The position numbers and the translations under genes were made by a program. DNA of 64,000 nt from contig NZ_JAMPKY010000014.1 of NCBI RefSeq assembly GCF_039962255.1, forward strand, positions 26,812 through 90,811. Direction: 5' to 3'. Source of the stretch: Leptolyngbya subtilissima AS-A7. GTDB lineage: Bacteria > Cyanobacteriota > Cyanobacteriia > Phormidesmidales > Phormidesmidaceae. The notes under the pieces are model-generated. The model searched no databases, was not told the origin of the DNA, and was given only the letters and a program-made list of their open reading frames with translations. Below, piece after piece: positions 10,378-18,597 of this stretch (position 1 is its first letter; each line of letters opens with the position of its first letter).

Positions 10378-12651
10378 ATGGCTGGCTCTAGCGAAGCAGA
10401 TGCGCGAATAGCAGTAGACCAGCGCCTTCGAGAAGCAGGTTGGGACTTAGCGGATAAGCTTCAAGTGCGCACTGAGGTTACCATCAGCGATTTAGGGCCT
10501 GCCGTGGTACGCGAGGCAGGGGGCGACTATTTGGGTAAAGCGTCTGTCAGGGGGCGCGGCAGAGCTGACTACGTACTGTGTGATCAACGGGGTCGAGCCT
10601 TAGCGGTAATTGAAGCTAAGCGTCAAGCATTTGAGCCCTACCAGGCTAAGCAGCAAGCGTTGCCCTACGCCCAGGCCATTGGTGCGCCTTTCATCTTCCT
10701 GAGCAATGGGGAGCTGATTTATTTCTGGGACTATCAAAACGACGATGCTCGGGTTGTTGATTCTTTCTTTTCTCAGCGAGATTTAGAGCGGTTGGTGGAG
10801 ATGCGATCGCACCGCCAGCCTTTGGCCACTATCGAAATTCCTAGCTACTACCTCAGCCAGGGGGAGACCCATGAGGTGCGCCCATATCAGCAAGACACCA
10901 TGCGAGCTATGGATCAAGCGCTTGAACTGGGCAAGCGGCGGTTCTTAATTGAGTTGCCCACAGGCACCGGCAAAACCGACTTGATCTGTTTGCAGCTAAA
11001 GCGCCTCATTCAGGCAGGCTATGCCGAAAAAATTCTGTTTTTGGTTGATCGCGAACAGCTGGCGAAACAGGCCATTGGTGCCCTGCAAGATCTATTGGGC
11101 GAATACGGCAGCTACTGGCTCAAGCCAGGTGTAGTGCGGCAAGAAAAACAGATCACCGTTTGTCTACTGCAAACGATGATTAGTCGATACAAAGAGTTCA
11201 CCAGCGGCTATTTCGATGTGGTCGTGGCAGACGAATGCCACCGCTCGATCTACGGGGTCTGGCAGAAGTCGCTGACCCACTTTGACGCTTTCCACATAGG
11301 CCTGACCGCTACCCCGGCAGACTATATCGAGCGCAACACCTTTGAGTTTTACCAGTGTGTCAATGAGAAGCCCGATTTTGCCTATCCCATTCAAGAAGCT
11401 TTTGCCAAGGGCTACCTGGTGCCCTACCGCTTTGTCACTGGCATTACAACGCTGATTGCAGAGGGAGCTGAGGTAGATGAGGTTGACTATGACCCCTCTG
11501 GCTTTGAGCGGAAGTGGACGAATGAAGACACGAACCGCAAGATGATGCAGGAATTTGACCGGCTTGCCTGGGAGAATTACCAAGATTCAGCACCTGGTCA
11601 AGCTGTGGGGCCGGGTAAGACCATTGTGTTTGCGATCACTAAGCACCACGCCAGCCGATTGACGCGCTATCTAAATGATCTACACCCAGAGCACAACGGC
11701 CAATATGCCGAGGTGATTACGAGCGATGTTGCCAGTGCCGATGAGCTAATTCGTCGATTTAAATACGAGACTTACCCTCAGGTGGCGGTGAGCGTTGACA
11801 TGCTCAATACCGGCTTTAACTGCCGCGAGGTACTGCATTTGGTTATGTGTCGCCCCATTCGCAGCCCTATTTTGTATCAGCAGATTCGAGGTAGGGGCAC
11901 CCGCATTGCGCCCAAAATTGATAAGCAGCAGTTTGTAATCTACGACTTCTTTAGCAACCATCAGTATTTCAACGACAGCGATACCGAGATTTTTGCTGGG
12001 CCAGGTACCGGTAGTGGCTCTAGTGGTGGTGGCAGACCCCGTAACAGCCGATCATCCATTGAACTGGTCGAGCTAGGGCTGGCTGACCACTGGCAGGAGG
12101 TGGTTCGATACATCGAAATTGGCCCCGAAGGAGAGAGGGTCGATAAACGGGACTATGTGGAGCAATGGGAAACCATCATTCGATCGCAGCTCGATATTGA
12201 CCCCATTCTTCAAAAGATTCGCAACAATGAGTTGCTGACTGAGGCAGAAGAAGAACAGCTCACCAGCCACCTCAATAGCTATCAACTCTACTTCAACCAA
12301 GAGAACCTGCGGAAAGCCTACCGCGATCGCGACCTTACTAAGAGCTTAGTGGACTTTATCAAAGTGGCGCTGGGCACCGCCAAAGTCAAAACCCGCGACC
12401 AGGTCTTAGATGAGAACTTTCGGGCCTGGCTGGTGTCGCGAGCCTTCTCGCCAGAGCAGGCTATTTATCTATCGACGTTAAAGAATCGGGCGATCGCCAA
12501 GGGCCGTCTAGAGATGGCCGACCTCTTTCAGCCCCCGCTCTCAGTGCTTGATGCCGCTAGTCAGGGAATTCTACTATTTGGGGAAGAGGGTTTACAGAAC
12601 ATTTTCGATGAGTTTAACCGAGCCATCTTTCCAGACAGAGCAGTAAGTTAG
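10378..12651 (+). CDS. hsdR: Type I restriction enzyme R subunit (HsdR)
   Basis: 757 residues. The motor and nuclease subunit of a type I restriction-modification complex: it translocates and cuts DNA that lacks the host methylation mark. The N-terminal ~150 residues are the HSDR_N nuclease domain (GRADYVLCDQRG ... AVIEAKRQ, the D...ExK active site). The SF2 helicase follows: Walker A TGTGKT at residues 195-200, DECH at 285-288, GLTATP soon after, and the motif VI region with QQIRGRGTRIAP. The C-terminal third resembles the EcoEI-type R subunit. Its length fits the short EcoEI-like branch rather than the ~1000-aa EcoKI type. It starts the plus-strand operon containing hsdM and hsdS, with two unrelated genes inserted after it. 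Confidence 0.95.
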   Translation: MAGSSEADARIAVDQRLREAGWDLADKLQVRTEVTISDLGPAVVREAGGDYLGKASVRGRGRADYVLCDQRGRALAVIEAKRQAFEPYQAKQQALPYAQAIGAPFIFLSNGELIYFWDYQNDDARVVDSFFSQRDLERLVEMRSHRQPLATIEIPSYYLSQGETHEVRPYQQDTMRAMDQALELGKRRFLIELPTGTGKTDLICLQLKRLIQAGYAEKILFLVDREQLAKQAIGALQDLLGEYGSYWLKPGVVRQEKQITVCLLQTMISRYKEFTSGYFDVVVADECHRSIYGVWQKSLTHFDAFHIGLTATPADYIERNTFEFYQCVNEKPDFAYPIQEAFAKGYLVPYRFVTGITTLIAEGAEVDEVDYDPSGFERKWTNEDTNRKMMQEFDRLAWENYQDSAPGQAVGPGKTIVFAITKHHASRLTRYLNDLHPEHNGQYAEVITSDVASADELIRRFKYETYPQVAVSVDMLNTGFNCREVLHLVMCRPIRSPILYQQIRGRGTRIAPKIDKQQFVIYDFFSNHQYFNDSDTEIFAGPGTGSGSSGGGRPRNSRSSIELVELGLADHWQEVVRYIEIGPEGERVDKRDYVEQWETIIRSQLDIDPILQKIRNNELLTEAEEEQLTSHLNSYQLYFNQENLRKAYRDRDLTKSLVDFIKVALGTAKVKTRDQVLDENFRAWLVSRAFSPEQAIYLSTLKNRAIAKGRLEMADLFQPPLSVLDAASQGILLFGEEGLQNIFDEFNRAIFPDRAVS

Positions 12652-12698
12652 ACACTATTGCAGATTCAAAATGTGTTTAGTTATATCGAACCAAATTT

Positions 12699-13514
12699 AT
12701 GAGCTTATTTGAAATTGTTAATGAACTAAAAACTGATCAGCTTGTGTCGGTATCAAACACCCTTGGGATTGAAAAAAGCAAGAAAGATGGAGATTTTACT
12801 GAAGCGGCAAAAAGAACTCATCTTAAAAGATATATAAAGCTTAAACTGACAGAATTTTATCGCTTCAAGCAAGAAGGAGAGTTTTATGGGTCTTATCAAA
12901 TCCTTGCTCTCTGGAGAGATTATACGCTTAAGATTTTCAAGAAGAAAAAAGTAAAGCCAGAGAATAAGGCCAGGCAAGAAAGTATTATTGATGAGCTTGA
13001 AAGGTTGACCTCTCGTGATGATCTAAATGACTCTGATCGAGTAGTTAGCATCGTTCGAGACATTTTACTTCTTCTCTGGGAAGAATCTAGCAAAAAGGAA
13101 AAAGAGAAGTTTATAGATATAGTAAAAAAAGAACTAGAAAAACACAATCTAAAATTTACAGAAGATCAACTTAAAAAGTCGATGCACTTTTTGCTAGTGG
13201 GCGGGATTGGCGGAGTTGCTCCGGTTGCAGTGCCCTTAGTAGCAGGTGTTATGCTTCAACAGCTTACAAAGGGTTTCATGGGTTGGTTGCTTGTAAGTGT
13301 TATGGGCCAAAAAGCCCTTCAAGTCGCTGTGCTTGGAGCAATAGCTGGACCTGTTGGTTTGGGAATTGCCCTTGGCACTGGTGGACTCAGTATTGCCCTT
13401 TCAATACTGAAGTTTAAACGTAAACAAGATAAGCTTCGCTTTGTACAAGCTGTTTTATCCATTTATGCTTATCGATATCAAAATCAAGTTGAACAGAGGA
13501 GAAAAGTTAGTTAA
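12699..13514 (+). CDS. YaaW/UPF0174-like protein with hydrophobic C-terminal half, inside the R-M operon
   Basis: 271 residues. The first ~155 are charged and helical, with a Lys-rich stretch (KIFKKKKVKPE). Residues ~165-235 are hydrophobic and glycine-rich (FLLVGGIGGVAPVAVPLVAGV ... GAIAGPVGLGIALGTGG), then a basic tail. This layout and the segment LLWEESSKKEKEKFIDIV resemble the E. coli YaaW/UPF0174 family, whose role is unknown. Codon use is clearly AT-richer than in hsdR or hsdM, suggesting separate origin. The start is 47 bp after hsdR, and its TAA stop directly abuts the ATG of the next gene, so the two form a translational pair. It could insert into or act on membranes; that is inference. 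Confidence 0.7.
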   Translation: MSLFEIVNELKTDQLVSVSNTLGIEKSKKDGDFTEAAKRTHLKRYIKLKLTEFYRFKQEGEFYGSYQILALWRDYTLKIFKKKKVKPENKARQESIIDELERLTSRDDLNDSDRVVSIVRDILLLLWEESSKKEKEKFIDIVKKELEKHNLKFTEDQLKKSMHFLLVGGIGGVAPVAVPLVAGVMLQQLTKGFMGWLLVSVMGQKALQVAVLGAIAGPVGLGIALGTGGLSIALSILKFKRKQDKLRFVQAVLSIYAYRYQNQVEQRRKVS

Positions 13515-14507
13515 ATGAGCTATCAATATTTACTTCAATTACCTCAACATCTAGAACCTGCTTTGAAGGCAGGCAAGATCTTTGTGGAAAGCGGGGTTGC
13601 CAGGGACATTAGCAATAAAGCTATAGTCGCTCATCTTGAAATGGTTGCACCTCAAGCGATAGGTGCCCTTGGCATGTCAAATCCGTATGCAGCTCTAGCC
13701 GGCATAGCACTCAAAACAGTAAGCGACACAAGCAAGCTAAACAAAATAATCAGTCTCACCCAAGAAATAAAGATGCTAAGTACTGTTAACTTAGCTATTT
13801 CAGGTGTAACTCTAGGGGTAGTCGTTGCTGGTTTCGCTATAGTTTTGCATAAGTTAAATAAGATTGATAAGAAGCTAGACAAAATCAGCCTTCAAATTCA
13901 AGCATTGGATGTGAAAGTTTCTGATCTTGTGAAAAATGAGACGAGCAAGCTCATAGCCGATGTAAAGCGCTATGTCAAACACTGTATTACGCTGATTCAT
14001 CAGTTAGAGGATTTGGGTTGGAGTGAGCATTTGGATACTGAAACATCAAAGCTTCTTGACAACATTGAGGTTTTGGTGGAGAGAATCCTTGGCAAATATC
14101 TTGACCGGGATGGCATCAATGTTTCTCTTGAACTCGCCCAATGCCTACAAGGTGCATATGCCAACTTACTCAAAGCATATTTAACAAAACGCTACTTGCA
14201 GCAGAAAAGTCTCGATTATCCGGCTTTGAGGCTTCAAACCTTAATCAGTTTCTCGCAACAACTTTGTGCCCCAGAGCTTTTAGATGAGCTTTACGAGGAA
14301 TACTTGGTCAGCAAAGAACACCGATTTAGCGAGGCGGAGATTGATATTATTTTGGCTCTTTACCGATACGGTTGTCAGCAGACAAGCAATAACGTCAACG
14401 TTCACTATGAAATCCTGAAGACAACCCCAGTCAGACAGTTCAAGGGCTGGCAGAAGTTGCTGAAGGCTAGTGACCAACCGCTAATTTGGCTTGAGCATCG
14501 GTCTTAA
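13515..14507 (+). CDS. Unknown membrane/coiled-coil protein, partner of the YaaW-like gene
   Basis: 330 residues, no family recognised. Residues 1-90 are helical with a small-residue-rich stretch; residues ~91-111 (VNLAISGVTLGVVVAGFAIV) form one clear transmembrane helix; residues ~112-140 (HKLNKIDKKLDKISLQIQAL) look like a coiled coil; the remaining ~190 residues are helical and soluble. The ATG at 13515 directly follows the stop of the preceding gene. The pair sits between hsdR and hsdM, 35 bp before hsdM. One membrane segment plus a coiled coil and a helical tail is a layout seen in pore-forming or membrane-sensing proteins, but I cannot assign a function. AT-rich like its partner. Confidence 0.68.
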   Translation: MSYQYLLQLPQHLEPALKAGKIFVESGVARDISNKAIVAHLEMVAPQAIGALGMSNPYAALAGIALKTVSDTSKLNKIISLTQEIKMLSTVNLAISGVTLGVVVAGFAIVLHKLNKIDKKLDKISLQIQALDVKVSDLVKNETSKLIADVKRYVKHCITLIHQLEDLGWSEHLDTETSKLLDNIEVLVERILGKYLDRDGINVSLELAQCLQGAYANLLKAYLTKRYLQQKSLDYPALRLQTLISFSQQLCAPELLDELYEEYLVSKEHRFSEAEIDIILALYRYGCQQTSNNVNVHYEILKTTPVRQFKGWQKLLKASDQPLIWLEHRS

Positions 14508-14542
14508 CTGTAGAATTGCACCACAAATGACAAGGGTAGACC

Positions 14543-16183
14543 ATGGATCAGGACATCCGCCGCAAGCTAAACCAGATCACCGATACCCTGTGGGCGGGCG
14601 GCGTCACTAACCCTGTCACTTACATTGAGCAGCTTTCTTACCTGATCTACTTAAAGCTGCTGGATGAGGAGGAATCGAGCCGTGAGCTTCAGGTTCGGTT
14701 GGGCGGGGCCAGCAAGCTACTGTTTGATAAACAGGCTGAGCGCTATCGCTGGTCGAAATGGCGGTTCAAGAGCGGTACCGATCTGCGCGACTTTTTGCGC
14801 GATGAAGTGTTTCCCTATATGGCGTCTTTGGTAAAGGATGCACCTAGGGTAGCGGACTACTTTCGGGATGCTGTCTTAGAAATTGTGGACCCTAACGTGC
14901 TGAAGGAGGTAATCGACGAGCTAGATAGCCTCAACTTTCAGAAAATGGGGCCAGATGTAAAGGGAGACATCTTTGAATATTTGCTTACCCACCTGGGGCA
15001 GTCGGCCTTAAATGGTCAGTTCCGTACCCCTCGGCAGATTCGAGCGTTCATGGTGGAAATGGTGGATCCTGACTTTGGCGACACCATTTGTGACTTGTCC
15101 TGCGGGACAGCGGGCTTTTTGATTGATTCGGTAGATTACTTGCTGGCTAAGTACAGCGAAAAACCGATTGAAATACCCATCTACGGCGAAGACTGGCTAG
15201 AGAAGCGAGGCCAAACCCTGGCGGAAGCTAAGCAAGCGATTCCTAACCTGCAAACCTACCGGAAGGGCATGGGAGATAAGCTCCCCAACTGGGAGATGCT
15301 GGAACAGTCGATCTACGGGTACGACGTCTCTCGCCAGATGATGCGGATTGCGATGATGAACCTGGTGCTGCACAACATCCCCAATGCCCGGTTGAAGCGG
15401 GCGAATGTGCTGTCTGACCAGGGCGGGCTGACAGAGGATGACCTGCACCGCCGCTATAAGGTCATGCTGGCCAATCCGCCCTTTGCTGGGCAACTGCCAA
15501 AAGACTCTATTCGTGGCGATTTGCCCACCAACTCTAAAAAGAGCGAGCTGCTGTTTTTGGGCGCGATGATGCAGTCGTTGGCTCCTGGGGGTCGCTGCGC
15601 CATTGTGGTGCCTGAGGGGGTGTTGTTTGGCTCTACCAAGGCCCACACAGACCTGCGGCGCAAGCTGGTGGAAGAGTTTAACCTACTGGCGGTAGTGTCG
15701 TTACCGGCGGGGGTGTTTAAGCCCTACACGGGGGTGAAAACGGCGGTGCTGGTATTTCGCAGCCCCTCTGAGGGTAGCCAGCAGGTGACAGGCAAGGTCT
15801 GGTTTTATGAGGTGAAAAACGACGGCTTTGACCCTGACAAGATAACTGGCGGTGGTCGTCCCGAAACCCCAAACGCAAACGATATCCCCGAATTGTTGAG
15901 CCAGTGGAAGACCTACAAACGCTCTGGTTTTAAGGAGCCACCTGGCATTGAGGGGGGGACGCTGCTAGAGGCGGGCAGCACAGAACCTAAGTGCTGGTGG
16001 GCTGAGCTGAGCACAATTGAGGAGAATGACTACAATCTGGCGGCGGGGCGCTATAAGCCCCAGGTGGCCGAAGCGGTATCTGATGACGACCCGGCGGAGC
16101 TAATTCGCGAGGTACTGGAGATTGAGAAGGAGATTACGATGGGATTAACGAAGCTGCTTAAAGAAGTGGAGCCCGCTGGGTAG
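14543..16183 (+). CDS. hsdM: Type I restriction-modification M subunit (N6-adenine methyltransferase)
   Basis: 546 residues. It methylates adenine at the site chosen by HsdS, protecting self DNA and forming the core of the restriction complex. The N-terminal ~150 residues are the helical HsdM_N domain (WAGGVTNPVTYIEQLSYLIYLKLLDEEE). The catalytic domain follows: FRTPRQIRAFM, the SAM-binding motif DLSCGTAGFL starting at D184, and the catalytic NPPF at 311-314. The C-terminal region ends in a helix that normally packs on HsdS. ATG start at 14543. Intact as far as can be read. Confidence 0.96.
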   Translation: MDQDIRRKLNQITDTLWAGGVTNPVTYIEQLSYLIYLKLLDEEESSRELQVRLGGASKLLFDKQAERYRWSKWRFKSGTDLRDFLRDEVFPYMASLVKDAPRVADYFRDAVLEIVDPNVLKEVIDELDSLNFQKMGPDVKGDIFEYLLTHLGQSALNGQFRTPRQIRAFMVEMVDPDFGDTICDLSCGTAGFLIDSVDYLLAKYSEKPIEIPIYGEDWLEKRGQTLAEAKQAIPNLQTYRKGMGDKLPNWEMLEQSIYGYDVSRQMMRIAMMNLVLHNIPNARLKRANVLSDQGGLTEDDLHRRYKVMLANPPFAGQLPKDSIRGDLPTNSKKSELLFLGAMMQSLAPGGRCAIVVPEGVLFGSTKAHTDLRRKLVEEFNLLAVVSLPAGVFKPYTGVKTAVLVFRSPSEGSQQVTGKVWFYEVKNDGFDPDKITGGGRPETPNANDIPELLSQWKTYKRSGFKEPPGIEGGTLLEAGSTEPKCWWAELSTIEENDYNLAAGRYKPQVAEAVSDDDPAELIREVLEIEKEITMGLTKLLKEVEPAG

Positions 16184-16357
16184 GTGCTGATATACCGTCT
16201 CCGTTTCGAAAAATAAATCTTTATTTAGAAAATCTGGCTCTATGGCAAGCGAAAGACAAAGCTACCTGGGTTAAGTCTCAGCTAAATAAAAAGTGTCCAA
16301 TAAGCCGAAATCTTTTTGTTGCATAAAGACGTTCTTTTGGCAAATTTTGAGGTAAAG

Positions 16358-16705
16358 ATGGCACCTGATCAAGCCGACCAACGAACCGGTCAATTTAGCA
16401 CTTGGATTTCTGGGGTAGTGATATTTTCCTTGGTTATTTGGCTCACTCTTTTAATTCCTCGGGCTATTATTCTGATGATTGCATATGAAGTAAAAAATGC
16501 AGGAGATAAGAGTATTATTGTAAACACCGCAGACGACTGTAATGGAGGCTTAAGACATCAGACACAGGGCGAGTGCCTTGTAGGCTTTTCCAAACATGAA
16601 AACTATCAATCTGTTCGTACGATGATTATTACTGGACAATATCTGGTCTCTGTTACAGCTGCTATCATACTTGCATCTCTTGTAAAAACTGAAGATAGCA
16701 ACTAA
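16358..16705 (+). CDS. Small two-helix membrane protein between hsdM and hsdS
   Basis: 115 residues from the ATG at 16358, chosen because gaggtaaag sits just upstream; the frame also runs up to a TTG at 16316. There are two hydrophobic segments (ISGVVIFSLVIWLTLLIPR and MIITGQYLVSVTAAIILASL) separated by ~45 polar residues with two cysteines (DDCNGG, GECLVG). No family recognised. It lies 174 bp after hsdM and 321 bp before hsdS, on the same strand. It may be a passenger, an immunity protein, or part of the membrane module at 12699-14507. Confidence 0.55.
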   Translation: MAPDQADQRTGQFSTWISGVVIFSLVIWLTLLIPRAIILMIAYEVKNAGDKSIIVNTADDCNGGLRHQTQGECLVGFSKHENYQSVRTMIITGQYLVSVTAAIILASLVKTEDSN

Positions 16706-17026
16706 TATCACATCTTATTTTCGTCCTTAATTGAATGGGAAAAACGCCATTTTATTCTGCAAATTCAACTGCATTTGGAGCCGGGAATATTTATTCTTCA
16801 TGCGCTTTACCTCCGAGTAAATAGCACGACAGATAAATTTCACAGTATATTAGGCCATGAGATCGCGCTTTACCAGAAGAGAACCAGTTAAGAGGCTGTA
16901 TTAAGGCGCAACAACTCGGAAATAATTAAATCTTGCACCACATATAAAATTGCTTGCCAGGTTTCGGCACTTGGCAAGCAACGCACAATCTAAAGACTTG
17001 AAAGATACGAAATCAATAAGGAAAAA
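16706..17026. other. Gene-free stretch upstream of hsdS with one hairpin
   Basis: 321 bp without a convincing gene. It contains an inverted repeat with 10-bp arms (16950-16959 and 16972-16981, 12-nt loop) about 45 bp before the hsdS start, possibly a transcript-processing or attenuation element. It is not followed by a T-run, so it is not a good terminator. Nothing else recognised. Confidence 0.4.
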
Positions 17027-18307
17027 ATGAACTGGCTAGAAGTAAGTCTTGGGGCTCTAGTTAAAATCAAGGGAGGCGGAACCCCTAGTCGCAAAATTCC
17101 AGAATACTACGAAGGTGAAGTCCCTTGGGCAACAGTCAAGGACTTGAAGGGAATGTATATATCTGAGACACAAGAATACATCACACAGGATGCTATTAAA
17201 GATAGTGCTGCTAACTTAATTCCTGCTGGCAATATCATTCTTTGTACCCGCGTTGGACTAGGAAAAGTTGCAATTAATACTATTGACATTGCGATAAATC
17301 AAGACTTGAAGGCTTTGTTCTGTTGTGAAAGTTTGCTACCTAAGTATCTACTCTATTACCTAAGCTCACTAACTACGTTAATTCAGTATCAAGGGGCTGG
17401 GGCCACCGTGAAAGGTATCACTATTGAGCAAGTCAAACACTGGCCTATCCCCTTGCCACCGATCGCAGAACAAAGACGCATTGTAGAAATTCTCGATCAG
17501 GCCGATTCGCTACGAAAGAAGCGGGCGGAAGCCAACGTCAAAGCCGAGCGCATCTTGCCAGCCCTCTTCATTAAAATGTTTGGCGATCCAAAAGAGTGGG
17601 ATGAAAACAATTCAATCAAGCCTCTTGGTGAGTTAGTAGAGTTTCAGAGTGGTGGCACACCTTCTAAAAAGAAGCCAGAATACTGGGAAGGTCAGATCCC
17701 GTGGGTTTCTCCAAAAGACATGAAAAAGGATCTTTTGCTAGATGCAATGGATCATATTTCTGAGCTAGCGATAGAAGAGACTCCTGCCAAGTTGGTCCCT
17801 AAAGACTCAGTTTTAATCGTTGTAAGAGGTATGATTCTCGCTCATACTGTGCCTGTCGCCTTAGCAGGTGCTGAATTGACAATCAATCAAGATATGAAGG
17901 CTCTTATTCCCAAAACGGATGAGATTAATTCTCTTTATCTTTTCTCGGCTTTGAAAGCTTCTCATTCACGATTGCTGGCACAAGTTGGTACGGCAGGTCA
18001 TGGTACTCGAAAGCTAGATACACGTTTTTTGATTGAATTGCCTATCATGATTCCCTCAAAGTCCAAATTAAAAACCTTTGAAGCAGCCTTGGAGATAGGT
18101 AAGAAGGCTACTGGGCAAATAAACTACACGGCCTCGAAACTCGAAGCCCTCTTTCAAAATCTGCTTCACCGAGCCTTCTCTAGCGATCTCACCGCCGAGT
18201 GGCGTAAGGCCCATATGGCCGAGCTGTTTCAAGAAATGGAGCACCAAGCCAAGGTACTGGGCCTAGAGCGTGCAGTAGAGTATGAGCAGTTGGGAGTGTT
18301 GGAATAG
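17027..18307 (+). CDS. hsdS: Type I restriction-modification specificity subunit (HsdS)
   Basis: 426 residues with the two half-S repeats expected. Each opens with a target-recognition domain start of the same form (KIKGGGTPSRKIPEYYEGEV near residue 12; EFQSGGTPSKKKPEYWEGQI near 207). A conserved central spacer (PLPPIAEQRRIVEILDQADS, then ILPALFIKMFGDP) follows the first, and a matching C-terminal helix (LEALFQNLLHRAFSSDLTAEW) follows the second. The subunit reads the bipartite DNA site for HsdM and HsdR. ATG start at 17027. The two TRDs are only moderately alike, so the site is probably asymmetric (inference). Confidence 0.94.
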   Translation: MNWLEVSLGALVKIKGGGTPSRKIPEYYEGEVPWATVKDLKGMYISETQEYITQDAIKDSAANLIPAGNIILCTRVGLGKVAINTIDIAINQDLKALFCCESLLPKYLLYYLSSLTTLIQYQGAGATVKGITIEQVKHWPIPLPPIAEQRRIVEILDQADSLRKKRAEANVKAERILPALFIKMFGDPKEWDENNSIKPLGELVEFQSGGTPSKKKPEYWEGQIPWVSPKDMKKDLLLDAMDHISELAIEETPAKLVPKDSVLIVVRGMILAHTVPVALAGAELTINQDMKALIPKTDEINSLYLFSALKASHSRLLAQVGTAGHGTRKLDTRFLIELPIMIPSKSKLKTFEAALEIGKKATGQINYTASKLEALFQNLLHRAFSSDLTAEWRKAHMAELFQEMEHQAKVLGLERAVEYEQLGVLE

Positions 18308-18342
18308 CTAGCCCTGAGTCGCAGGTAACGCGGGATCGTTTT

Positions 18343-18597
18343 ATGGCAGAGACCACTACACTACATCCCCTTCAGACCAATACCTGGGTCAAAGCCTCTT
18401 GGATGGTGAACACGGCAGGTCTAGAGGTCATTGCCTTTGAGGTAGCCGAGGGGCATAACGGTTGCATTGAAACCTCCCAAGCATTACCCAACCTTAAGAT
18501 TGTCTTGGTGAATAAAGCTCTAGGCCGTTCTGCCGCTGAGGACAACAGTACGATTGAGCGCTGTCTGCTGGCGCAATTTGGAAACCCTAACCTATGA
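18343..18597 (+). CDS. Unknown 84-aa protein coupled to the following ATPase gene
   Basis: 84 residues from an ATG at 18343. Small alpha/beta-looking protein (GLEVIAFEVAEGHNG) with no recognised family. The stop overlaps the ATG of the ATPase gene by four bases (ATGA at 18594-18597), so translation of the two is very likely coupled. It begins 35 bp after hsdS. It may be an accessory or antitoxin-like subunit of the ATPase module, or simply a linker gene of the operon. Confidence 0.55.
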   Translation: MAETTTLHPLQTNTWVKASWMVNTAGLEVIAFEVAEGHNGCIETSQALPNLKIVLVNKALGRSAAEDNSTIERCLLAQFGNPNL

